Below, piece by piece: positions 24,848 to 36,150 of a DNA stretch of 64,000 nucleotides. The DNA is from Dermatemys mawii. Lineage: Eukaryota; Chordata; Testudines; Dermatemydidae. A program made the position numbers and the translations under genes. Numbering within the stretch: the stretch's first letter is position 1; the number at the start of each line of letters is the position of its first letter. Under the pieces are notes generated by a model that saw only the letters and a program-made list of their open reading frames with translations, did no database searches and had not been told where the DNA came from. The stretch lies in the NCBI GenBank assembly GCA_007922305.1, contig ML677335.1, positions 22,973,904 through 23,037,903 on the forward strand. Direction: 5' to 3'.

Positions 24848-25500
24848 GGATTACCATATATTGCAAATCAAAAAAGAGGAAGGGGGTGTGTGGCCTAGCC
24901 CTGCCCCTTCCCTCCCACTTCGTGCCCCCCTCAGAATCTCCAACTCCCCCCCACTTTTCCCCTGACTGCCCCTTCCTGGGACCCCTGTCCCTAACTGCCC
25001 CTCAGGACCCCACCCCCTACCTAAGCCTCCCTGCTCCTTGCCCCCTGACTGCCCCCCCAGAACCACTGATCCATCTAACCCCCCCACTCCCTGTCCCTTG
25101 ACTGCTCCCTCCAGAAATTCTCTGCCCCCTTCTCTAACCCCCGCCCCGCCCTTACCGTGCAGCTCAAAAAAGCATGTGGGGCTCCACTCTCAGCCCAATG
25201 CCGCAGCTCAACTCACAGCCGGTCCCACGTGCTTGGCAGCAGGGGAGCCAGTGGCAGAGCCCAGCAGCTCTGAGAATGAGGGGGGTGCGGGAGAAGGATG
25301 GGGGAGGGGAGCTATAGCTGCTGGAAGCTGCGGGAGAGAGAGGGAGAGTCGAGAGGCTTTGACTGCCGGAGCCCTACACCCCGCTCTGCATCGGGGGGAA
25401 TCCCGGACATTTTTAGACTTTTAAAAATTCCCTCTGGATGCTATTTTTATCTAAAAAAGCTGGACATGTCTGGGAGAATCCAGACGAATGGTAACCCTAT
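24848..25500. mobile_element. hAT-like non-autonomous element with C-rich interior
   Basis: The ends are GGATTACCAT (left) and ATGGTAACCCTAT (right), inverted copies of each other. Direct repeats TTTAGATA (24840-24847) and CTTAGATA (25501-25508) differ at one base, an 8-base duplication expected for hAT insertion. The interior 24900-25150 is a degenerate tandem of roughly 'ccctgactgcccc' units, and the middle is GC-rich. Open frames across the C-rich part are compositional artefacts. Confidence 0.7.
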
Positions 25501-25542
25501 CTTAGATACAGCACCCCTTTTTCAGGAATTCAGTTTCATTGT

Positions 25543-25815
25543 TTGTATTGCAGTAGCAACTAGAGGCTTCAGTGGAGAGCAGGGCCCTGTTGTTCTAGGC
25601 TCTGTACATAAACAAAAAAAAGTTCCTGCCCCAAAGAGCATATAATCTAAATAGACAAATAAGAGTAGACAAAAGAAAGTGTCAGTTGTCCAAACTTTAC
25701 AGATGGGGAACGGACACAGAAATTGTCTCACATTGTGCCAAGGTTACAGGCAGAGTCAGAAACCAAACTCAGGTCTCCTGATCCCCAGTCAGATACCTGA
25801 GCCACAAGATGACAA
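25543..25815 (-). repeat. MIR-related SINE, long copy (antisense)
   Basis: The copy begins with the tail unit ('ctagaggcttcagtggagag', 'ctgccccaaagagcatataa') and continues through 'tttacagatggggaacggac' to a head-like 'caggtctcctgatccccagt'. This links the tail seen elsewhere in the window to a MIR-like body. Confidence 0.7.
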
Positions 25816-26815
25816 CGACTCAAATTTTCAGTTTGCTTTTATCCAATTTACGAGCAGAGTCAGAATGCAATTGAGTGCTTAAACCCGGAGCATCCAGGGA
25901 TGTTCCCAACATCAAAACTGGGCACCCAGCCCTTTCCTCTAAGCACTTGACCATATAGCTTCCCAGATCCAAACTCTACATTAATTGCAGGGGAGGCAGG
26001 AATTTATCCTGGGCGCATAACTTTAAAGCAGAAGGTCAGAGAGATACAGATCTGTTGCCTTTATTACTTGTAGAGGTGAGCTGTGATCCTGCAGTTACAT
26101 CCTCCTCATCTTTATGACTATGCTATCTGATTCCGTTAGTAGTAGTTGGGATGTCATTAGATTCTGTCTCCTCCCTTCCTCTGCTAATTAATCAACTCCC
26201 CCGCCCCAGTGTCAGCTCTTGACCATTAAATAATTTTCATTAATATCCAGGGACCAACAGCATGGATGAGTCCATCTGTCTTCATTAACTCTGATTTCAG
26301 AACCAGGAAGAGTGACCTGAGTGACAGCAATGTCAGTATATTTCCTAGTCCCTTCCTCTTCCTTGTTTGTTTCTTAATGAACATTGACCATTCGAATGGT
26401 GTTTTTTACTGTATGTTTTTAAGAAGGAGACAGGATAAGTAACTCTACCTTCTCCTTCTTTCCCCAAAGAACTTCAGCATACAGCCTTAAGAAAAAAAGA
26501 ACAGCATCCTTTTTAAAGTTAGATAAATAATGCATAATTGCCCTCATTTTGTCAGTAACCTAAGAATGGCTGTCCAGGTCAAGAAGGAAGATCAATATTT
26601 ATTGATGTCTGAATTATGTTCCTCCAGACTAAAAATTAACTTCTTTTTTTGCTTATCAGAATCCACCTTGTTGGCTGGCAGATCCTTGTGCACATTGCCA
26701 ACCCCAGGGAAGGAGCAAGGATTGGATTTCTTAGACAGTATGGCTACCTTTCCCTCAACTATGCTAAATGAATGGTGAGAACAGATTTGCATATATCTGA
26801 TGTAACAATATAGTC
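25816..26815. other. Intergenic DNA, no gene recognised
   Basis: An AT-rich stretch around 26180-26260 has several TAAT cores; no function can be assigned. Confidence 0.35.
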
Positions 26816-26818
26816 TTA

Positions 26819-27104
26819 GGGCTTGTCTTCACTAGCGCGGGGAGAGTTCAATCTTATGGCGATCGATTTATCACGTCTTGTCAAGACGTGATAAATCGAT
26901 CGCCAGCGGCGCCCCCGTCAACTCCGTAACTCCAGCTCGCCAAAAGGCGCAAGCTGGAGTCGACGGGGGAGCACGCCGCCGACTGCCGCAGCCATGAGGA
27001 CGGCAGGTAAGTCGGCTGTAGATACGCCGATTTCAGCTACGTTATTAACGTAGCTGAAATTGCGTATCTACAGTTGATTCCCCCGCCCTAGTGAGGACCA
27101 GCCC
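26819..27104. mobile_element. Harbinger-type MITE built of three hairpins
   Basis: The 286-base element is flanked by TTA on both sides (26816-26818 and 27105-27107). Its terminal inverted repeats are 24 bases with 3 mismatches, starting GGGCTTGTCTTCACTAGCG. Inside are a perfect inverted repeat (23-base arms 26858-26880 and 26882-26904, one-base loop), a weaker central one (about 26931-26960) and a third with arms 27016-27044 and 27046-27073 containing a bulge. There is no coding capacity. The near-perfect palindromes suggest a young copy. Confidence 0.85.
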
Positions 27105-27107
27105 TTA

Positions 27108-28439
27108 GAGGATATTAGTGGCCTCACACATCACTGCTTAGTATAGCAAACACTCAATTACGGCAATTGGGCATGACCTTGGCTACCAAATACTTTTGCA
27201 GCCAGTGGAGGAAGCAGTCTATTCTACTCACCTGTTCAGTCACTTCTGGAAGGCATCCAATTTCTCTCCTTCCAGCTGGAACAGCACTGATACAGGTTCT
27301 TACTTTCCTGAGAGCGAGTGCTTTGTGTGCAGGGCCTTTGAAAAGAGGTTCTTAAAAGAGCTTTAAAATGAAGAGCCAAATGAACATTTAGTGGACGGTG
27401 GTCTTATGGGTATAGCTACATCACAAGTGGAAGGAAGATGTGGTGGGCTAGTAAAGGAAACAAGAGTGATCTAAAACTGTAGTGGGAAAACAGTCACCCC
27501 CCTTTAATCCACAGCCTTGAGCAAAGGGAGAGGCTGGATGGACTTTTTAGAATTGCTCTAAGAACTGGTTGCCTGAGAGAGATTATGACATGACCTAGGG
27601 AGCAGAAGCACGGCCTTTACCAAGAGGAGGAGCAGGAGCTAACTGTTGGGCAGCAAAACAAAGAAAGGCCTGCTTACCTGCATGGAGAACACATCTGGGG
27701 ATCAGGTAGCAGAACCATGCGACATTGTGGCCCTCAAGTCATGACCCTCTGAAGAATCCCAGGTCAACTCCTACACCCTCTTCCCCCCCATCCCCATATG
27801 TTCCCTGCGCACACACACTTCCAGCCCCTGACACCTGTTCGTTTCACAGTAAGAGCACTGATGGAAAGAACTCTGTGTACTGCTGTGCTGCTGCTCTGCT
27901 TGAAGAGCTGACAGGTGTTGAGTCTAAGCTAGGTTGTTGCTCCCAAATTGTCCCCTCTTGGACTTCTGACTTCAGGGGAGATTTACCCTCCATCCCACTC
28001 TCCTAACATGGGGAAACTGGTGGGACAATCCCACCCCATGAGAGGCTAGGGCCAGCATTAGGGAGATTTAGTGGTAACTTTAGTCTTAGAGCTACCCAGG
28101 TTCCTTCCTCCTTTGGCTTCTGTGTTCCGTGCAGAACACCACTGGAACACAGAATCTGACACCTGTGCATGTTCAGTGCCCAATCTTCTCACAGTACTTT
28201 ATTGATGAGAGCAGGTTTTTATGTTGTTCTTTTCTCTTTGGTTCTGCAGTGCTAACAGAAGTGAGGTCATGTTAGAAGAGTGAGCTGGATTCTAGTCTCT
28301 CTCCTGCGTAACCCACAGTTTGTTAAAGAAACTCTGATTGCAGAATCTTGTTTACAGTGAGAGTGGTTGAAATAGAACAGAACTCGACCTCCAGCTATCA
28401 GGATGTATTTGCAGGTCTGGCAGTCATGTGGAGAGAGGG
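27108..28439. other. Intergenic DNA, no gene recognised
   Basis: No exon or repeat could be named. The ORF at 27725-28006 has no recognisable domain. Confidence 0.4.
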
Positions 28440-28710
28440 AACATTTAACAGATGGGTAAACAGGCTTAAGTCAAAAGAAACAGTTGGATTTTTGGACACT
28501 CAAATTGAGACAAGGGGCTAAATATTCAGATGAAACTCTGTTGATTTCAGTGATGCGTTTGGCCCAAGGGGCACAAAAGCTGAGACTCCTAGAAGATGTC
28601 ACCAGTTCTGAAAGTGATTCGCCCAAGCTTGCAAGACAGGTCTGTGGTAGAACTATGAGAAGAACCCAGGATTCCTGGTTCCCAATCCCCAGCTTTCACC
28701 ACAGACTCAC
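28440..28710 (-). repeat. MIR-like SINE (antisense), interrupted
   Basis: 'tttaacagatgggtaaacag' and 'gcccaagcttgcaagacagg' with 'agaacccaggattcctggtt' are antisense MIR words. A block of about 100 bases between them ending 'gatgcgtttggccc' is another old repeat, so the SINE has been split. Confidence 0.6.
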
Positions 28711-29417
28711 ATTCTTTACTAAACTTCTAACCTGTGTGTTTGTTTATGGAATTTTTTCTCTTGATTTAACAATTCTGGGATGCAGAGGGAAGGAAAGAGG
28801 ATCTGAGATGGATGGGGAGGGATAATTATAGGAAAAGAGGTAATACAAGTAAGAAGCACAGGAACCAGGAGTAGAGGGGATTGAGGAATTATGGGAGCAG
28901 AGAAGAGGAAAAAGAGTAGTGAATGGCTCTGAGACCCACTCTCAGGGGGAAATGGTGTATATTCTGTAAGAGGTATGCAGATGGCTGGCTCATTAGATCA
29001 GTGCCCGGCTTGACCCTCATCAGCACTAATAATGTATTATCAAATGCCTGATTGCTCACTGCAGCTTGTTAATTGATTGACAGAGTAAAAAGGAAAATGA
29101 TTGGTTACCTGAAGTGAAACTGAACTTTAAATTGTCATCCTCTCCCTTGGTAACATCTGTCCTCCCCCTCATTGGTAAGTGTTTACTGTCCTCTCCTCCA
29201 GGCTGTCCCTGCTGTTCCATATGCCCATAAACTGTAAGTTAATAGACACTGAAGTCAATTCTTTGACCCTTAGTTTAAAGAACTTGAAATTGGGAGTCCA
29301 TCTAACAGGACCCTGCTTGTGTGAAGGATGAGAGCTGTGGTGAATATGTGCCAGGAAGAACGACTTCCTGCCCTCACTGCAGAGGCTGCAGTCCAAGTAT
29401 GTGCTGTAATTAGATAA
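28711..29417. other. Intergenic DNA with a homeobox-site-rich patch
   Basis: No gene was seen. The stretch 29020-29110 holds TTAATTGATTGACAG and 'actaataatgtattatcaaa', many potential homeodomain sites. It could be a conserved element, but this is a guess from composition only. Confidence 0.3.
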
Positions 29418-29425
29418 CTAAGATC

Positions 29426-29542
29426 AGTGGTGCTGGAACAATTTTATAGTGGGAGTACTGAGGGCAGAAATCATGTATTTGAATTGTAATGACTTCAAGC
29501 CAGGGGATGTGGCAGCACCACCAGCGCCCATAGTTCCAGCAC
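29426..29542. mobile_element. 117-bp hAT-type MITE
   Basis: The ends carry GGTGCTGGAAC (from 29429) and its exact complement GTTCCAGCACC (to 29543). CTAAGATC (29418-29425) and CTAGGATC (29543-29550) form an 8-base duplication with one mismatch. It is too short to encode anything; the 95-codon ORF running through it is incidental. Confidence 0.7.
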
Positions 29543-29550
29543 CTAGGATC

Positions 29551-31019
29551 CTTCTGAATGTTCTCTCCTCCCACTTGTTAAACAAGAATTTGTTAGACTT
29601 TCCTGTGTCTGAATCTTACCTGGTGGTGGCTTCTAATTTAAAATCTACCTCTGTGCAAGTGGTGGGATTAGCACATGCCTCCATCATCCCACCTATCTCA
29701 TTGTACCACTCAGGTGTAGCCTGCTCCTGGGTTTAAGCAGAGAATTACTACTTGACTGTGTACCACCGCTGAGTGCCATGACTACATAATTCTACACCAC
29801 CTTGCTCAGTATTCCATGATATGGCACAGGGAAAACAAGTAGTTTGCTTGTTTTCTTACCTAGAAGAGTGTCTCTAGTGGATGTTTCCTGATGTACCATG
29901 CAAAGGAGTATGTGCTGTCTGTAAAGTTCAGAGCAAAGGACTGTCTCTGAATATATTGTATTTAATTCAGCCTCACTTGTCCACTTGCTTTATAAAATAA
30001 AAAAAAAAATCACTCAGCTCTCGAATTAGTGAGCAAGTTCTGAGAAGGTGTTATTTAGTTGTAGTAAATTACAAAATGGAACCATGCATTCATAAAACAT
30101 TTAATGCATTCATACATCAATACTTCAACATGGAACACCAACATCAACATTTCATTTTAACTACATTGCAAATTTCCCTGTCAGGGAAGAAAGTTGAACT
30201 CTGAAAGCCAGCCCAAGACAATCTCCAACTTCCATTCTCCCATGGGGTCATTGTGACATCATATTAGCAAGTTCCTTCCTTGCATTCTTCTAATGATATG
30301 TGAGACACCAGGCCTGCCTTCAGCCTAGTAAATCTCCATTGCAGCCCATGAAGTTACATAGGGAAAACCTGGCCAAGTTTTTTCCTTGTATAAACTTCTC
30401 TTTTCACAGGCTAACTGGTGGTTTAAAATATGTGTTTGGGGGAAATGTTGCCATAAAGTCTCCAAAGTATAGGGGAAAAGAACTCAGGATCTAGCAAAAA
30501 CAGGTATCTAGAGATAGGTCATGACAATGATAAGAGACAAGAGAAGACTTCCATCCTACAGTGACTGCGCTATAACAAAACCTAAGAAAGGACAGATTTA
30601 AAAGATACTAAGGTTATTTTATTGAGCAACTAGAAGAACAAGGGGGCAAGACAGTGGTACAGAAGCTAATGGATGATTATAGGTGAGGTTAATCAGCATT
30701 CCTGTTAATCCTTTTCAGAATATAAGAACAAGGACACATCCAATTAAATTTTAAAGGCAACAGCTTTAAAACTGATAAGAGGAAATAGGTTTTTATAGAA
30801 TTATCTTGTGGCAAGGAGTTCCACAAGTTATCACTGCATGTAAGAATGTCTGAAAAATAACAAGAACATCCGTAATTACATCAAATAGGATAAAAAATAC
30901 AAGGGACATAAACCTTGAACTTCAGGGAATAAGGAAGAAATGTACTTAGTGGTTACATTTCACCATAATTGACACTTATGGGGGTTTTTTACTTTCCTTT
31001 GTAGCATCTGTTGTTTACT
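29551..31019. other. Intergenic DNA, no gene recognised
   Basis: AT-rich, with an A-run near 29998-30009. No repeat could be named. Confidence 0.4.
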
Positions 31020-31140
31020 ATTTCTTGTATTACTGTAGCACCTAATTGCCTTAGTTATAGGCCAGGATACCATTGCACTAAGCACTGAACACATATACGG
31101 TAATGAGCATTATAGACAAGATACTGGAGTAGGTGGACAG
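31020..31140 (-). repeat. MIR-related SINE tail (antisense)
   Basis: 'actgtagcacctaattgcct' and 'ataccattgcactaagcact' match the tail unit at 7890 and 25543. Confidence 0.55.
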
Positions 31141-33040
31141 TCAGTCTAATTCAATATGACAATTTCTATGTTCTCAATATGAGGAGAAAATATCACTTTT
31201 GATATTTTTAATTTTACAGTGGGCTTCTCAGAGTTGTTATACATTACCTTGGCTCAGTAGTAAATGTAGATGGTGGACACTTTGGTAATCGTTTCAACAA
31301 TACTTAAAAAAGTCATCTTCAATCATTTTTTTTTTTTTAGCACATAGCTCTGAAAGAGATTGAAGGGATTCTAAACAACTCAGGAATCATTACAGAAACA
31401 AAAAAGAAAAGAAAAGATAGAATTGTGAGTGAAGTTTACTGGAAAAAAATGTGCAAAAACCAGGAAGTTTTTCAGCTGATTTCCTCTTTCGTGCCTATCA
31501 TATCACACATTCTGGGATTTGTATTTATAAAGACAGGGCAAGGAAAGGCTAAGACAAAACTGGTTTTCTTTTGATGTTTCCATAAAGTGAGAGAAGTCTG
31601 AATGGGTGTCCAGACCTGACTCTTCTCCCTGACTGTTGAAGAAGCCGGAATATTGATTCTGTGGAGTTACACAAAGAGAATTCAAGTTACTGAGAATGTT
31701 ACTAGTACTGAGCTACTACTGAGTAGATGTGAACACATTTTCTTCTCCCAGAATCGCCGGTCCCCATCAAGGCACAATTGTCTTTGAAAGAGGACACATT
31801 AGAAATCAGTGAAAATCTCCTGGGGATTTGTATGCAGACAACAGAGTAGAATAAAATTTGGTTTTAAAAGGTACAGTGTCTTTGTGGTATTTTGAGTTTG
31901 AAAGTACTTTACAAACCATGAGTACGAATGGGCAGTGACCACTGTGTAGTATAGTGACCACTGTAGTCTCAGTAATAGCTCCAAAAAAAAGTGAGAGTGA
32001 AGAAAATTGTCCAGGACGCTGAACAAGGTCTTGTCTTGGCATGGTATCTTTAGCTCTGCAACAAATCTGTACTACAGTAACAACTTTTGCATATGATCTC
32101 AACTTGCCACATGGAACTTTGAACTACAGCATGCCACACCAACAAAATATCTGTCAATGGAGACTGATGGTGTCAGATGAACCATTATGGATTTCAGGAC
32201 ATAGAGGAGGCTTGTATGTCTTTGTTTTGATAGGTCCTCAGAGACCCATCTTATACTTCAAGTGCATTTCCCATTGATATAACCCTCAAAGTAGAATTAC
32301 AGCCATTACATTTGCTGTGTAGGTTAAAAAAGACGGCATGTATGTAACCTTTATAGGATCCATATTAAAAAGTAATGGTGAGGGAGAATTACCATTATAT
32401 CTAGGGAAAGACCAGTAGTAACTTAAGACTAGGAGTGTGATGTTCTCTATATAATTGCTAATGATGATCAGATCTTAAAAACAGCGATGGTGTTCTATGA
32501 GAGGCATCTACCAAACAAAAAGAGATAGTAAGTGGGAGGGAAGGAAGCATTCTTTGCTTTTTAGTGTGTCAAAATGTAGTTGTGCTAATATATGAAACTT
32601 AACTGCTCTGCTTCAGGAAAATGTCCTTAAAAAATTAAAACAATACATATCAAATAATTCTATATTACTGTATACACATTGATAGCAAACTCAACATTTC
32701 CTCTAAATAGTCTTTTTAAAGACATTAGCAGGCCACTTGTCCATTTGAGTGGTGAAGTAAATTTCTCTTTGTTAGTGATAGCAACAGCTACAGGAGCCAG
32801 GAAGTTGTGAGGCCATGTCAGCTAGGGGGAAAACCCCTTCCATAATTAGAAGGGTGGAGAAGAGAGCTCCTTCTTGGATGAAAGCATTAATACCTCCATG
32901 TTAAAATAATTCAAATCTACTCAATCCCAAAGAAAAAGAGAAGTGATTGTTTCAGTGTCTAGCACCTTGTTTTGATTTCCCCAAATACTTCAATTGTGGA
33001 TTGTATAATGGAGAGTTACAGACTTCAGACTGTGGGAGAA
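31141..33040. other. Intergenic DNA, no gene recognised
   Basis: There is a T-run at 31327-31339. The overlapping minus-strand ORFs at 31799-32102 have no recognisable domain. Confidence 0.4.
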
Positions 33041-33043
33041 TTA

Positions 33044-34375
33044 GGGCCTGGCTACACTTGCGAGTTTGAGCGCATTAAAGCAGGCCTGTATGCTCCAACT
33101 CATGACACATCCAAACTGGCAAGGCACGTAGAGCACCTCAGCAAGTGGAATAATGTTTGATGCGTCCCCGCTGGAGCACCGCAGTGTCAGTGTGGACTCA
33201 CTGGTATGTTAATGCGCTCTGATCGGTCTCCGGAAGTGTCCCACAATGCTTGTTCTAACCACTCTGGTCATCGCTTTGAACTCTACTGCCCTGCCCTCAG
33301 GTGACCAACCATTAGATCCACCCTTTAAATTCTCTGGGAGTTTTGAAAATCCCCTTCCTGTTTGCTCAGCCAGATGTAGAGTGCTCTCAGCGAATCTTTC
33401 CAGGTGACCATGCCTCCATGCGCCAGGCAATCCCCAGTATGGAGCAATGGCGAGGTGCTGGACCTCATCAGTGTTTGGGGGGAGAAAGCTGTCCAGTCCC
33501 AGCTGTGCTCCAGCCATAGGAATTACAATGCCTTAGTCAGATATCAAGGGACATGATGGAAAGGGGCCATGACTGGGATGCACAGCAGTGGAGGGTTAAA
33601 GTGAAGGAGCTGCAGAATGCCTACCACAAAGCCTGCGAGGCAAACCGCTGCTCTGGTGGTGCCCCCACGATCTGCTGTTTCTACAAAGAGCTGGACGCGA
33701 TACTTGGGGGCCACCTCAACTCCACTCGGAGTACCACCATGGACACTTCAGAGCCTAGTTCAACAAGGCAGGAGGAGGAGGAGGAAGGCGGGAGCAAGGG
33801 TGCTGAGAAGGAGGAAGACACTCCGGAATCCCTAGATGTATGCATCCAAGAGCTGTTCTCAATCCAGAAGGAAGGTAGCCAATCGCAGCAGCCAGTGCTT
33901 GGGGAAGGACCGACCAAAAGACTCCAAAGAAATAGGAAGAGGCCACTTAGAAGCAAAGAAGACATGCTACATGAGGTAATGCAGCAGTCCCTTAACGAGA
34001 ATTTAAAAGTGCAGGAGTGGAGGGAGAGTGCAAGGAGAATCCACCAGAATGAGGAGTGCAGGCACAAAAACGCAGAGCTCTGGTAGCAAAGCATTGATCG
34101 GCTGATAAGCAGCATGGAGTGCCAAGTGGACTTGATCCATGCATTCGTAGCCATGCAGGCAGAGCACTGCTGTGCCCCCCCGCCCCATGTAGCCCTTGAC
34201 CCCAAATGCTTTTCCTTGTGCCCCCATGTCACCTCCAACCCATTTTCCCCAACATCACACCACACCAGTCCACTTGCAGCTGTCAGTGTGGACAGACTGC
34301 AGCATTTTCCCTACTGCTCTCTGCAAAGGCTGGTTTAATTCAAAGTGCTCTGTATTTGCAAGTGTAGCCATGCCC
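33044..34375. mobile_element. Harbinger element carrying only a Myb/SANT-like gene
   Basis: This 1332-base element is flanked by TTA (33041-33043 and 34376-34378). Its inverted ends are GGGCCTGGCTACACTTGC and, complemented from the right, GGGCATGGCTACACTTGC (one mismatch in 18). It contains one gene, described at 33410, and no transposase sequence. Its leading 450 bases align by eye with the Myb-side end of the 39-kb element in inverted orientation, including the shared word GGCACGTAGAGC (33123-33134). It is best read as a non-autonomous derivative that lost the transposase half. Confidence 0.85.
33410..34338 (+). pseudogene. Myb/SANT-like DNA-binding protein of Harbinger (lightly broken)
   Basis: The frame starts with ATG at 33410 (MPPCARQSPVWSNGEVLDLI), a Myb/SANT-like trihelix start with its first tryptophan. 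It continues through a second block (MMERGHDWDAQQWRVKVKEL, FYKELDAILGG), an acidic Glu-rich linker near 33770-33830, a basic stretch (KRLQRNRKRPLRSKED) and a C-terminal helix region. Two lesions are visible: a one-base frameshift between about 33540 and 33556, and a TAG at 34082-34084 after which the same frame continues to TAA at 34336-34338. In other Harbinger elements this protein binds transposon ends and helps carry the transposase to the nucleus; that role is assumed here. Unlike the copy at 41108-42815, it has no intron after the acidic linker. Confidence 0.75.
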
Positions 34376-34659
34376 TTAGACTTTATTCGGCACCTAACAC
34401 TGAATCTCCTCAGAGAGGGTGAATGCTGAACTTGAAGCTGAAACAGTGAACTCTGCCCCCTAAGAGTAGCAGCTCTTTACCTTCAGATTATGCAACACAA
34501 CAATAAAACCCTGGAAACAAATGCTAAATGAGTGTGAGTCACAGGATAATGTCTATTTTCATGCTTAATCGCTGTTCTCACTTAACATTAAATATACAAG
34601 TTATATGAAACTTCACACTGTCCAAACAAGTATACAGAGTATACACAGGACCAGATCCA

Positions 34660-34712
34660 ATGCCGACTGAAGGCAACTGGAAGGCTCCCATTGCCTTCAA
34701 TGGATTTGGAAT
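34660..34712. repeat. Old amniote repeat fragment
   Basis: 'ggctcccattgccttcaatg' resembles an ancient, very common reptile repeat with the core 'cattgacttcaatggg'; the family is not known to me. Confidence 0.4.
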
Positions 34713-34829
34713 CAGACTCTCTATATAAGGAATTATGGCAGGTGTGTTAGAAAAGATCACATTCCTTACTTTCCGTGTGTGCTGCAACCATCTGCTTGAA
34801 CCACCTTCTGTGTGATTTTGAGGTTTTTT

Positions 34830-34965
34830 AAAGTTTAAGCTCTGTACGGTAGGGACCATGTCTTCCTATGCATTTATACAGCGCCTGGCACAGTGGAGTT
34901 GTGAATCCTGATTGAGGCCTGTGGACTCTACTGTATTATAAATAAAAGTTAATATTTGTAGAAGT
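34830..34965 (+). repeat. MIR-related SINE tail (sense)
   Basis: 'tatacagcgcctggcacagt' and 'gattgaggcctgtggactct' followed by 'ctgtattataaataaaagtt' is the sense form of the tail unit and includes its A/T-rich end. Confidence 0.6.
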
Positions 34966-35094
34966 AGAAAATTATTGTACAAAATGGAATTTGCATTAAG
35001 GCTTAAGGCCTTTCCCTAATGTTTTTCTGTCTAAACTCACATTATTTCAGTGAATGTGGGCTGGGTTGCTCAAAGCTCAGTTAATAAAACGCAA

Positions 35095-35165
35095 AGGGCC
35101 ATGTCTTCAGCTAGTGACTTGAGTGGAATTATGTTGGTTTACACCAGCTGAGGATTTGGCCCAGA
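35095..35165. repeat. Old amniote repeat fragment
   Basis: 'ggtttacaccagctgaggat' and 'ttggcccaga' match a widespread ancient repeat of unassigned family. Confidence 0.4.
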
Positions 35166-35309
35166 ATCTTTCCTCTCTACTCATTCAAATATGGAACTCT
35201 GCCATTAATGACACAACCCTGAATTGTTCCTTTACAATTTAAATAGTTGCCTCTCTTGGTAATGCTCTATTTAGGAGTCATGGTTGTTGAGTATTCTTTG
35301 GTGCTGTTT

Positions 35310-36150
35310 TAAGGATGGTGTGTGAGGGGTGGAGGCCTCAGGATCCTGCCACACCCATCCCAGGAAAGAAACAGTAGAGCAGTCCTCCAAGCAGGCTAGA
35401 GTGGCTGAAGGGGAAACAGCCAATCAGAGAGGCTGCAGGGAGCAGCCAGTGAGGGCTCAGGAGGCTCATATAAAAGGAGCTGCAGAACCAGCATGAGTGT
35501 AGTCTGTTTTGGGGGAAGTAAGAGGTGTTCCTTGCTGGCTGCAGGAGTAGAAAGGGCTTGGCTAGATCAGTCTGCTAGCGGGGACTGATGGAGCAAGAGG
35601 TAGGTGCTGCTGACTATTGAGATTTTATTCAGCTAAGGCAGGTAGTTACTAGCAGGGACCAGGGAAGCAGGGGAATAGTTTCTTGCTGGCTTCCAGGACT
35701 CACTTAAGACAGGTCCAGGGAAGGGACTATCTAATCTGTGGAACTATTACCCTCTCGAAGGGATTGATGTAGACTGACCCAGCTGGAGTGCGAAGGTCAG
35801 AGGACTAAAGTGCAGGCAAAGAGCCTCCATGGAGGAAGTCCTGTGGGTGCTGCTCCATCCCAGAGCAGGAACTTCATGTATAAGCTGGCCAGCTAGGATA
35901 CTGAGATAGGAGCCTGGGGAGAATGACAGGGCATTACTGAGGGCTTTGAGGTAGGCTTGGTTAGACAGTGTACCTTGGAAGGGGAGACAACGTACATGAC
36001 TCAGCCAGAGGACTGAGAGATCCATTGGCTGGAGGGAGTGCTCATGAGAGGTGAGTGCAATCCTGATGAAAGGAACTGAGAGATTGCAGGCAGTATTGGC
36101 CAGAGAAAGGGGGCACTTGCAAGAGGCAGGTGCTAACTCTGTTACAGGCT
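35310..36150 (+). mobile_element. Probable solo LTR
   Basis: The block starts TGTGTGAGGGGTGGAGGCC and ends near TGTTACA (36142-36148), with TG and CA termini. It has a CCAAT box at 35420-35424 and a TATA box (TATAAAA) at 35469-35475, 45 bases apart, as in an LTR promoter. No gag or pol sequence flanks it. The target duplication could not be fixed. Confidence 0.55.

Noticed and set aside
24751..25424. Proline-rich overlapping ORFs
   Set aside because: They are produced by the C-rich tandem core of the hAT-like element.
33681..34265. Minus-strand ORF of 194 codons
   Set aside because: It is the antisense shadow of the Myb/SANT-like gene; the Ser run mirrors the Glu-rich linker.
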